This document shows positions 55,672-64,000 of a stretch of DNA of 64,000 nt, in pieces. The DNA is from Cydia pomonella (Eukaryota > Arthropoda > Insecta > Lepidoptera > Tortricidae). Both the position numbers and the translations under genes were made by a program. How positions within the stretch are numbered: position 1 is the stretch's first letter; each line of letters begins with the position of its first letter. The notes under the pieces were generated by a model. It saw only the letters and a program-made list of their open reading frames with translations. It was not told the origin of the DNA and did not search any database. The stretch covers positions 9,707,001 through 9,771,000 of the forward strand of contig NC_084725.1 in assembly GCF_033807575.1 (NCBI RefSeq), in the 5' to 3' direction.

Positions 55672-58119
55672 TCGGTAGGTTGCTTTTGAGCAACTTCGGA
55701 AAAGGGCTTCTAAAACGCTTTTTATACTTACTAAATATTTTTTAAATGTTAATAATATTTTCTGTTCTTGTTTTTGTGTTTGAGTTTCTGAATTACCTGT
55801 AGGTTTGCTCGATAGCGAATCTGCGTTAGCTAATGCGTGTGGCTCTAGATAAAGCTCCTTGTTATGTCGAACCATTCTCGTCGAACGATTAATATGTAAT
55901 TCAAATTAAATAACTGTAATAATATGCTTCTAAATTTAGTAATACGGAAGTTTTTTTTTTAATATGAATTTGAACCCTATGAGGTACAGAACATTACGGC
56001 CCAAAGAATCTGGAATTTCCTGGATTTAACGGACATCAGTAATGAACTTTAAAGGGTTGTCACAATAGATCAATGTCTGGTCGACGTGGCACTCAAAGGC
56101 CCACAAACTACAATAATAATAAAAATATGAATTACCCCTTTTCAGAATTTAAACTCTATTATCTAATAAACACCACTTAATCTAAACCCCCACAAAAGCA
56201 TACCAAAGGATCTTGAGACTGGCGTTAGGTCATCTCGAAGGGGAGGTGGGTGTAAGGTGGGTTGGGGGCAAAATTGGATCAAGGTCGCTCCGGCGCGGCG
56301 CCGCTACGAGCCCTCCATGTATTGGAGATTTGTATTATAATTAACTGTATAGATTTATAGGTTTTTGCCGTTTTTGCATGGGAAGTGTGGATTAATTATT
56401 TTGTTTGTACTGGAAATGAAGGGAAGGTAATGATTTTTACGTTTCTGTGTATATTCTTTTCATTCTATATTATTACACTGGTCTACAAAAAAAAACATTT
56501 TTAGCCCTGCATTTAAAGCCCAATGATAAGTGGGAGACACCCTGTATGGCGCGTCGAAACGTTTAACGTCCACATACACTTTATCAGATTATTTTATTTT
56601 ATTATCTAAAATATGAATACTTTGTACTTTGTAAATATTGTATCAAAACTTGTGAACAAATCCAAATTAATAATAATAATAATAACCCTGAACCTACACT
56701 TAAATAAAAATTCACCCCTCGGCAAGCGGATTTTAGAAGATCTTTGAATGCAGTTTTGTTTCTTTTCAAAAATAAAGGAATGTTTCCTTTCAGTAAAATG
56801 AGCTAAATAAAGGATTCAAAGTAGTTCCCCTCCATGCCTATAGATTTTTTCCACCCTGTATATATGTATATACATAAATATTTCAGAAGTAAATGCATCC
56901 ATGCATTAGCATGCAGCGATGCAGCTCCAGGGGTGCACTTGGCTGAAAGCCGTTTTATGTAAGTAACCTAAGCTCGATAAGCGGTTAATGCGTTTCATGT
57001 GCAGTATGCAACATACATACATACATAAATCCTACGTACATCGGAAAGGGCAATGTCTTCAAGTAACAATTGAAGGATAGCTTTGCGATCCTAGCGAAAT
57101 AACGGTACGTTTTTAGTATGAGTTAAGGTTTAAGGTTATATGTACTGTTGATATCATAAAATAAATGGACTTAACAGCTTAATTTTCTTACAGTATCCTT
57201 ATAGGGATAATAAAAGCTTCTACTTCTTAAAGTTGTATGATACAAGTCTTAGACTAATGTATCAAAATCTCTAACTTTTATACCACAATAAACACGCCGG
57301 TTTTCCCGAATATTTTTGACCCATTTATTCACGAAAGTCCGTTTACATAAATTTATTTACGACTCTCCAAAAGTCAATAAGAAGTTTGTTCTTAAAATAC
57401 TTTTCTTAAAAATAAATAATATTTACGTAGAAATAAATAAGTATATTTTCACCACACCAACTCGTAAACGGTCTCTCACTAATCATGTTCAAAGCTGATG
57501 AGAAAGTTGCATTTTATCCACATGTGTGTGATGCGTGGCAAAGTATTTGTGATGCCAATTTTGAGTTGTTACCTTGTAGGCTGGTCGAATTGACTTTTTA
57601 ATGATGAATTTGAATAATAAATATTTAATAATGTTCATTTGGATTTCATTTTCTTGTCTGATTTAGTTTGATGTTTTACAGTTTAATATTCTACTCGCGT
57701 TGGTTAGTTAAAAAATGTTGTGGTCGACTCGGTGGCAAAATTTGTTTGACCCTCGTGCCTTGAAACTCGCGCAACGCTCGTGGTTCAATTTTGGAATTTT
57801 TAGCTTGCTCGGGTATCATTTATTCCGAGGCGTTAAACAAAGACTTTGCCCCCTTGTAAAACTACTAAATATTTATTTATTCGGCCATGAAACTGGTGTA
57901 CCTACAGTGCGTTTCAAAGCACGGACACGTGTATTTTTTTCATACACTATTCATGCAGAAGGCCTTAAGCGGTGTGTTTATTTGTTTGGGTCAGGCGAGG
58001 TTTTCTAGCTTCTCTTATTTCGGGTTTTCGGGCAAAAGTGAGTCATACATATATTTAATTTCATGCTCCTTTTCCACATCGCAAAGTTAAGAGAATCAAA
58101 GGCTAAATTTTACGCTGCA
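55672..58119. other. AT-rich stretch, no gene seen
   Basis: A CpG-rich patch near 56285-56310 (CGCTCCGGCGCGGCGCCGCT) is isolated. (CATA)n and (AAT)n microsatellites occur near 57011 and 56672. The ORF at 57715-58008 has no recognisable domain or splice context. Confidence 0.4.
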
Positions 58120-58132
58120 CTAGGCGGATGCA

Positions 58133-58295
58133 ATGTTATAAACACTAAGTTGTTAAAAAGTTTATAATGAGCGCCTATAGCTCACTAAACTGTATTAATT
58201 TATTGTTATTACTGTCTAGGATGGAAATGTACACTAGATTAAGTAATTACATTGTACTAAATTATGTTAAATAAAGAACTCATATAAAAAAAAAC
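58133..58295 (+). mobile_element. 5'-truncated retroposed insert with poly(A) and 13-bp target duplication
   Basis: CTAGGCGGATGCA occurs at 58120-58132 and again at 58296-58308. The 163 bp between end with AATAAAG, 12 further bases, and a run of nine A. This is the signature of LINE-machinery retroposition (target-primed reverse transcription). The insert is noncoding. It may be a LINE 3' end or a processed host transcript. Confidence 0.85.
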
Positions 58296-58308
58296 TAGGC
58301 GGATGCAT

Positions 58309-59145
58309 TTTTCCAGTATCTGAGACTCGAATAAGAAATTTTAAATATAAATGCAACTTGTATTATATCGTCTTTACTACAGAAGATACCATTTTCTGAA
58401 AGATAGCATTTATAAATGTCAAAATTGACCACCGGTTCTAACCCTATACCACAGTCCCGAGAAAATACCGGCGCAAGAAACTCAGTGGGACGTATTTTTT
58501 CAAAAAAATATACATCAGATCATAGAAATCGTTTTTACAGATAACATATCAAATATTTACAATAGGAATGAGAAGGGAATTTATAAAAGAAATAAGAACA
58601 TATATAATCATTCAAATCAATCGTCATTACTAAACCGTCTTCGCAGTAGCCCAAACAGTATTCTAAGCGTGCTGGCGCAGCGCTGGGACTCGCCTTTGTT
58701 CGCGCGCTGGGTACGGCTGCACGCGCCGCCGCTCGCCGCACCGCGCCGCTTTTAATTAATGTTTATTATTATTTTTATTTTTGTTTGTTGTTATAGGTGT
58801 CACTAACATAGATTTATAAGTTTTACTGTGCTATGTACTAACACTAATATGGATTGTATTATTCGAATTAAAATATTGAATTGAATTGAATTGAATAATC
58901 TGATTATTTTTATAACAATGTTTTATACAGAGGTAATAATAACAAGTTTAAAATATACTCGTAAAATAGGCCCTTGAGGCATTGTACCAAGGATGCTGGC
59001 GGCGTTTCCTCGTATCGCAATGCTGATACGTTGTGCGAGAAAGCCCCCAGCTCTTCGGTCACCAGTTACGTCAACCAGATGCTTCGCGATTTCTGCAAAA
59101 AACTTCTGCGCGCTGGAGCCCCATGGACCTAGATTTTAACGCCAG
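58309..59145. other. No gene; repeat-like fragments
   Basis: 58468-58500 (CCGGCGCAAGAAACTCAGTG) is a sequence I recall from lepidopteran retroelement 3' regions. 58650-58752 is CpG-rich. The minus-strand ORF there is low-complexity and not convincing. Confidence 0.4.
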
Positions 59146-60117
59146 GAACCCCTATAGTTTCGCCATGTCCGTCTGTCAGGCTTTGCTCCGTGGTCGTTAG
59201 TGCTAGAAAGCTGAAATTGGGCATGGATATATAAATCAATAAAGCCGAGAAAGTCGTACAATAAAATCTAAAAATTTTTTTTTTACGGTACCTCCCTTAC
59301 AGGCAAAGTGGGGGTGAATTTTTTTTCTTGCTTCTACCCTACTGTGTGGGATATCGTTGGAAAGGTCTTTCAAAACGAATAGGGGTCTTCAACAAACATT
59401 TTTTGATAAAGTGAATGTATTCGGAGATAAACGGATTAGAAAAAAAATGTGCCCCCCCCTCTCTAACTTTTGAACCATAGGTCCAAAAAATATGAAAAAA
59501 ATCTTGGAAGTCATCATCTCCTAGCCGTTTTCGACCACAGCGACTGCGTTCTACCGCTGAGAGCGTCGCTGGTGCGCTCTCAGGTGACTGATATAGCCAA
59601 TTTTTGCAGCAAATGTGCGATCAGATCACACTCGTTGCAAGTCAGCACCCCTCCGACATAATTGTAAAGTATGGCCGCAGGTGGTCTGGCCTTCAGCTCG
59701 TCGCGCTTAGCGTCGAGTTCTGTGAGCCGCCTGGCTTCAAAGTGACGCACCTGAGTCTGCACAATATGCCTCCCACGTGGCCGGTCACTGGCTAGACTCT
59801 CCCACTTTGTTGGCTCTATATGAGCTCTCTTCATATGCCGCTTCAACACATCTTTGAACCGCACGAACTGGCCACTTGGAAGTAGAGCTTAAGAAAGACA
59901 TTAAATGAAAACTATAGCGTATATGATCAGTTTAGCTGTTTTTGAGTTATCGCAAAAAGTTTCCCCTTCATAGTAAAAAGACGTACATCCACAGATCATC
60001 CCTTGGTTGTTCAATCTACTATACTTTAAGCTCCAGTTTAGCTTATTGTGACGGAGGAGTAACTACGGAACCCTACTCTGAGCATGGCCCGACATGCTCT
60101 TGGCCGGTTTATTAAGT
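59146..60117 (+). repeat. Dispersed composite repeat, copy 1
   Basis: Motifs in order: TCGCCATGTCCGTCTGTCAG, TACGGTACCTCCCTTACA, GGTCTTTCAAAACGAATA, CATTTTTTGATAAAGT, AGTAAAAAGACGTACA, and a terminal AACTACGGAACCCTACTC with CCCGACATGCTCTTGGCCGG. Most recur in the same order at 60618-61530. A minus-strand retrotransposon fragment (59551-59864) is embedded. Confidence 0.6.
59551..59864 (-). pseudogene. Non-LTR retrotransposon ORF end, frameshifted zinc finger
   Basis: The frame reads RFKDVLKRHMKRAHIEP, KWESLASDRPRGRHIV, FEARRLTELDAKRDELKARP and VGGVLTCNEC. This is the post-RT C-terminal region seen in decayed form at 6190-6541. A frameshift falls inside the final C2H2 finger: the histidine half IGYISHLRAH is in the next frame, which ends at 59551. 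The reverse transcriptase domain is not present upstream. Nonfunctional. Confidence 0.7.
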
Positions 60118-60250
60118 TTGGGAACGTGGCTGAATTAGACGTTTCTGCTACTGACAGGAAGACAGGATTGCTAACTTGCGAAGTCAATGAATTCTGCCCG
60201 GTTTTGAACTTAGTACAATTTTGTACAATTCATAAAACGCTTTAAAACAA

Positions 60251-60475
60251 TTTATTTTATGTATTTGCCGTAGTTACAGGTTGCATTTTAATAAATATTA
60301 TAGGGACATTTTTACATAAATAGACTAAATCCCACGGTAAGCTCAAGAAGGCTTGTGTTGTACTATTCAGGAGAACGGTATATATAATATACAAAAACTT
60401 AAATACGGATTCGAACCCGGGACCATCGGCTTCATAGGCAGGGTCACCCACTAGACCAGACGGGTCGTCCAGACC
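60251..60475 (-). mobile_element. tRNA-headed SINE
   Basis: Minus strand: GACGACCCGTCTGGTCTAGT contains the A-box (TGGTCTAGTGGGTGACC). GGTCCCGGGTTCGAATCC contains the B-box. Then come ACAACACAAGCCTTCTTGAG, TTACCGTGGGATTTAGTC and an A/T-rich end. It lacks the central segment present in the fragment at 45479-45610. RNA polymerase III boxes are intact, but a SINE this diverged is probably silent. Confidence 0.75.
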
Positions 60476-60897
60476 GGTTGTTTATTACAAGCTTTTATTT
60501 ACTTTCACCTGACCATTGTCTGTTTGTAATCAAATCTTGCAAGTTAAATTTGACCCACTTCCCGGTTTCCGGTTAAGCTGAAAATTTCCGATGAAGCTGA
60601 AAATGTATTCATGACATTAATGCAAGGCAACAGAACGGTAAAAAAAAAAAAAAAAATTAAGGATACCTCCCATACAAGACTTATTTTTTGTTTGAATAGT
60701 GTGGGGTAGCGTTAGATAAGTCTTTCAAAACGAATAAGGGTTCTTAAAACATTTTTTGATAAAGTTAATATTTTCCGAAATAATCGCTCCGAAAGGAAAA
60801 AAGTGTCCAGCCCTCTATTTTAAACCATGGGTCCATGGGTTTTAAAAAGAACGTGAAATAAAAGCCTAAACACCTCAGCCACCATCCGCTACGGCGT

Positions 60898-60955
60898 CCA
60901 TAGGCTATCAGGCGGGCCGTATGCTTGGTTGCCACCGACGTAGTATTAAAAAAAA
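60898..60955 (+). repeat. SINE-like retroposon, 3' fragment
   Basis: ATCAGGCGGGCCGTATGCTT and GCCACCGACGTAGTATTAAA are the last ~58 bp of the element complete at 48861-49185. Confidence 0.6.
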
Positions 60956-61096
60956 GCTTAATAGATACTTTCAAAGAAAATTATAGTGAATGTGATCGTT
61001 CTAGCCGTTTTAGAGTTATTGCAAAAAATCTTCTCTACTTAGTAAAAAGACGTACAAGGCGCTGCGAAGGTACCCTCTCAGTCCCTTATGCTTGTA

Positions 61097-61251
61097 ATGT
61101 ACGGTCAACCAATTTGATTCCTAGGCCACTATAGAACCATGTCATAATGACTTCTACGACAGTGCTTATTAAGTGATGCATGTCATGTATAGAGTAGTTA
61201 AAGCGACAAGGTTCTATAGTGGCTTAGGATTCAAATTGGTTGACTGTACAT
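61097..61251. mobile_element. MITE with 41-bp inverted repeats
   Basis: ATGTACGGTCAACCAATTTG and, from the right, ATGTACAGTCAACCAATTTG; the arms continue to CCACTATAGAACC. Central sequence is unique, no ORF. Confidence 0.82.
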
Positions 61252-61412
61252 GATAGTGGAACTCGACGCGAAGCGTGACGAGTTAAAGGCCTGCGGTCAT
61301 AAGCTACAATTTTGTCGGAGGGGTGCTAACTTGCGGTGAGTGTGGCCGTACATTTACTGCGAAAATAGGCTACGTCAGCCACCTGAGAGCTCATGATCGT
61401 TGCTCTCACTAG
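61252..61412 (+). pseudogene. Non-LTR retrotransposon ORF end with intact C2H2 finger
   Basis: VELDAKRDELKA is followed, after a frameshift, by VGGVLTCGECGRTFTAKI and GYVSHLRAHDR, a CX2CX12HX3H finger, then a stop at 61410-61412. It is collinear with the frame at 59551-59864 but on the other strand. Only the last ~50 codons survive, next to the MITE. Confidence 0.65.
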
Positions 61413-61745
61413 CCAGTACAAAATCAGTCGCCGAGACCGAAACCGGCCTGGACGGGATGTACATGATATTTAATAATAGTTCTCGTTTGATGGCCTGTTC
61501 TGACAGAATGGTAACTACGAAACCCTAGACTTGACTGATTTTATTTTCACTTAATTTTAAACAGAAGTCCACTAAAAGCTTGAACACTCAAATCTCACAT
61601 CACTCAACATCCATACCAATCTACGTAATATTCCATCCACTTCCCTAAGAAAACATTTTAATAGTCGTTTTACGACCCACGCCGATGACGCTACAGCTCT
61701 TCCGGGTCATAAAATAAGGGTCATTATTCCGTATGCGGACGATCG

Positions 61746-61885
61746 TTAAGGCGGTTATCACGCTGGATGCGATTCGTACGCCGCTCCGGTGTTTGGGCGA
61801 GACAACGCTGTGCGCGTATTATAGCGACATCCCGCTCGCACATCGCAGCGACGTGCGAATCGCATCCAGTGTTGTAACCGCCTAA
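61746..61885. mobile_element. MITE with AGGCGGTTA ends
   Basis: TTAAGGCGGTTATCACGCTG and GATGCGATTCG on the left pair with CGAATCGCATCCAGTGTTGT and AACCGCCTAA on the right. About 140 bp, noncoding. Confidence 0.75.
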
Positions 61886-62001
61886 ATTACCACTCGCAGG
61901 CTTCTCCTAGAAATGCATTATCATTCAGTGACTTACTAAGGCTCTAACCTGGTAACGTGATTACAGATTTACTACCGGGTCTATATTGTTTCCCATAAAG
62001 T

Positions 62002-62439
62002 TTGAACGTGCCAGCTCTTCTTGAGCCAGCTGGTATTGTAAGAGACGATGGTAAGAGACCGGACGGAATGTCACTAATTCCGTGGAAGATGGGACGGGTG
62101 CTGGTGTGGGACGCCACATGTGTAGACACCCTAGCCCCGTCTCATCTCCACGGCACAACTGCAAAAGCCGGCGCGGCGGCAGAGGCGGCCGAAAAATTAA
62201 AAAAGATCAAATATAGGGGTCTCGGCCCCGAATACGATTTCGTACCTTTTGGCGTCGAGACCCTTGGCCCGTGGGGTCCGAATGCATCTACACTGTTCAA
62301 GGAAATATCCAAAAAAATAGCAGACGCTACCGGTGATCGTAGAGCTGGCAGCTTCCTCGCACAGAGAATAAGTATTGCGATACAACGAGGAAATGCTGCC
62401 AGCATCTACGGCACCATGCCGCAGGGGGATAGTTTTTAA
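62002..62439 (+). pseudogene. 5'-truncated retroelement-associated domain (RPDG...WDAT)
   Basis: 145 codons in frame, closed upstream by TAA and ended by TAA at 62437. Conserved-looking blocks are DDGKRPDGMSLIPW, RVLVWDATCVDTLAPSHL, YDFVPFGVETLGPWGP, GDRRAG and QRISIAIQRGNAASI. I know this domain from the C-terminal ends of reverse-transcriptase-containing ORFs in many invertebrates. The RPD...WD spacing would be compatible with a PD-(D/E)XK-type nuclease fold, but that is inference. No RT precedes it here, and the first codon is not a credible start. Two AATAAA signals occur around 62540-62545 and beyond. The domain itself has no internal stop, so truncation is recent or the fragment has been preserved. 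Confidence 0.55.
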
Positions 62440-62897
62440 TTATTTATTTTAAGATTAGTTTTATTTATTTTTAGATTTAGATTTTAAGTTTTATATGTAT
62501 TATGTTGTGTTTATAAATACTTAGTGTATTTATTAGATAAAATAAAAGTTTTAAGTCATAATGTATTGTTTGTCCGCATTTTCGTTAGTCATAATTTGCT
62601 TTTTCTCAGAAACGCGTAACTTTTCAGGACTGGCATGAAACTAACCTAACCTAACCTATCTATAGAATAACCTCACGAAAATCCTGAAAAGTTAACGGTT
62701 TCAGAATTATGACTAATGATAATCTAACTATCATTACATTATGACTTCAATTTATGTAAAATAAAGGGATCCGTTTACTATCTCATAAGCATAAATAAGT
62801 ACACATTTGTTACGTATTAAAGTTAGTTTTAATTTATTATATTGTGTGAATCATAAATACATACCTACGTGTAATACCTAAATAAATTGTAATAAAT
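62440..62897. other. 3' flank of the retroelement domain; no gene seen
   Basis: AT-rich, with AATAAAAG near 62540. An imperfect inverted pair (TTAGTCATAATTTG near 62585 and CAGAATTATGACTAATG near 62700, both beside AACTTTTCAGGA/TCCTGAAAAGTTAAC) suggests a small old MITE at about 62583-62718. Confidence 0.4.
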
Positions 62898-63290
62898 AAA
62901 AGTAAGTAAGTAAATAGGTATTCTTTATTGCACCAAAAATTATACATTTTACATACATGATTTAGATTTTTAGATTTAGATTTATTTATTTCACAACATA
63001 TGAATAATGCTAATAAATGTAAAACTACAAATGAATTTTAAAGGAAAATATAACCAGGTAACAACAGGCGGTCTTATCGCTAAAAAGCGATCTCTTCCAG
63101 ACAGGGCCGGATTTAAGGGAGGGCAATCGGGGCTACTGCCCCGGGCCTCCACAAAAGAGGGGCCCCCCACAATAGAGAATTCGGTAAATTTACCATTTTA
63201 TTTGGAAAAAATTTGGGGCCAGGGGGCCTCCACACCTTTATTGCCCGAGGCCTCCAGACCTCTAAATCCGGCATTGCTTCCAGACAACCT
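62898..63290 (-). repeat. LINE 3' end with (AAGT)n tail, interrupted by a hAT-type MITE
   Basis: Minus orientation of the family at 33976-34122. From the tail AAGTAAGTAAGTAAAT the plus strand runs through CTTTATTGCACC, GTAACAACAGGCGGTCTTAT and CGCTAAAAAGCGATC to CTTCCAGACAACC, with the MITE inserted at the CTTCCAGA site. Confidence 0.75.
63102..63276. mobile_element. hAT-type MITE with perfect 8-bp target duplication
   Basis: Ends CAGGGCCGGATTTAAGG and, from the right, CAATGCCGGATTTAGAG. CTTCCAGA is duplicated exactly (63094-63101 and 63277-63284). The interior is GC-rich (GGGGCCCCCCAC). The uninterrupted target reading CTTCCAGACAAC is confirmed by the second LINE copy at 33976-34122. Confidence 0.88.
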
Positions 63291-64000
63291 TTAGGTAGCA
63301 GGAAATTTAGAACTCAAAAATAAAAAAAAATAAGTATGAAGTGTATCATTTAATGTATCATACAAAATGACGATTTTACTTTTTAAATGCTCCTATTCAT
63401 TCGCCATTCGTACTTATTTATATTAGCAAGCTTTTATAAAAATTGATGGGTGTGAGTAGGCTCGAATACGTTGACGAAAAAAAATGTGAATGTTTTTCGA
63501 ATCGATGACGTCATTAGAGAATATTCGTAAGATTGATAATTAAGAGGGAACCCACGTGTCGGGAAAGAGAAAACGTTTTTTTTTTTATATTTTAAAATTT
63601 GACTTTTAAATATTTTCTGTTCCCCATGATTTTTTTGTATGTTATTGACATAATGAAAAACTAGGTTTATAGGTTTTCCTCCTTTTTTCAAAATTTGCAA
63701 AACAAAAATAAAATTGTTCAAAGAACCTATAAGCCTAGAACATATTAAGCGATCGACATCAAAATCAAAGTGATTTGTTAAGATTTATAGTTAGTGGAAA
63801 ACGTTTTCTCCCGGAATGGAACTTTATAGAAAAAGTACCGTTATTACTATGATATGATCGCAAAGCTATTTTTCTCTCTCAAGTTTTTGGCTACCGTATT
63901 GTGACCTAATAAAGTGGTGTGATTTCTCAGAAACTCCTTTATCAGAATCTACGGCACCTTAAACAAAATTCATACAAGGCTAAGCTTGCTGTCCTTACCC
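63291..64000. other. No gene seen
   Basis: AT-rich; the minus-strand ORF at 63434-63721 lacks recognisable motifs and splice context. Confidence 0.4.

Larger units (their letters stand above)
60618..61530 (+). repeat. Dispersed composite repeat, copy 2 with insertions
   Basis: Parallels 59146-60117 (GGATACCTCCCATACAAG, GTCTTTCAAAACGAATAA, CATTTTTTGATAAAGTT, AGTAAAAAGACGTACA, GTAACTACGAAACCCTA). It is interrupted by a SINE-like fragment (60898-60955), a MITE (61097-61251) and a retrotransposon coding fragment (61252-61412). Confidence 0.55.

Noticed and set aside
59580..59864. Functional C2H2 zinc-finger gene
   Set aside because: The finger is broken by a frameshift and the context matches the C-terminus of a retrotransposon ORF seen in two other decayed copies.
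62142..62405. Minus-strand ORF opposite the RPDG domain
   Set aside because: Shadow of the plus-strand frame, whose residues show the conserved motifs.

Overview
The window looks like lepidopteran (moth or butterfly) nuclear DNA. The background is AT-rich and there is no complete host protein-coding gene that I can recognise. What can be recognised is mobile DNA of kinds I know from Lepidoptera: a mag-like Ty3/gypsy element with very short LTRs, Helitron-like elements with the lepidopteran 5' end and a 3' hairpin, a tRNA-headed SINE, non-LTR retrotransposon 3' ends with short simple-repeat tails, and many small inverted-repeat elements (MITEs). No database search was possible, so family names rest on memory and on structure seen in the sequence.

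Layout. 0-7.3 kb: intergenic or intronic DNA with MITEs, including a 1.3 kb TTAA-flanked element, and a decayed reverse-transcriptase tail. 7.38-10.31 kb: a 5'-truncated non-LTR retrotransposon (888-codon ORF, minus strand) nested in a small TA-flanked MITE; an empty copy of that MITE lies at 32.7 kb. 12-19 kb: repeat-dense, with two Helitron-like copies that each carry a tRNA-like block, a 99-bp tandem array that reverses orientation, and two oppositely oriented copies of an unfamiliar composite (three AT-rich boxes about 130 bp apart next to a CpG-rich block). 21-27 kb: MITEs, a nested hAT-type MITE with a perfect 8-bp target duplication, and a 71-bp palindromic satellite. 31.2-31.5 kb: a minus-strand candidate promoter (Inr plus correctly spaced DPE) followed by an ATG-free leader and a splice donor. 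35.4-36.3 kb: a foldback element. 38.76-43.47 kb: a structurally complete mag-like LTR retrotransposon with an intact 1400-codon polyprotein. 45-50 kb: SINE, MITE and LINE remnants. 51.0-51.2 kb: a candidate minus-strand noncoding exon. 55.4-55.7 kb: a 35-bp tandem array. 58-63.3 kb: dispersed repeats with pieces of non-LTR coding sequence and a nested hAT-type MITE.

How it fits together. The two full-size ORFs are retrotransposon genes and act in their own transposition. The two host-like signals (leader at 31.5 kb, exon at 51.1 kb) lie on the same strand. They could be alternative 5' exons of one minus-strand gene whose coding part is outside the window, or pieces of a lncRNA. That link is inference.
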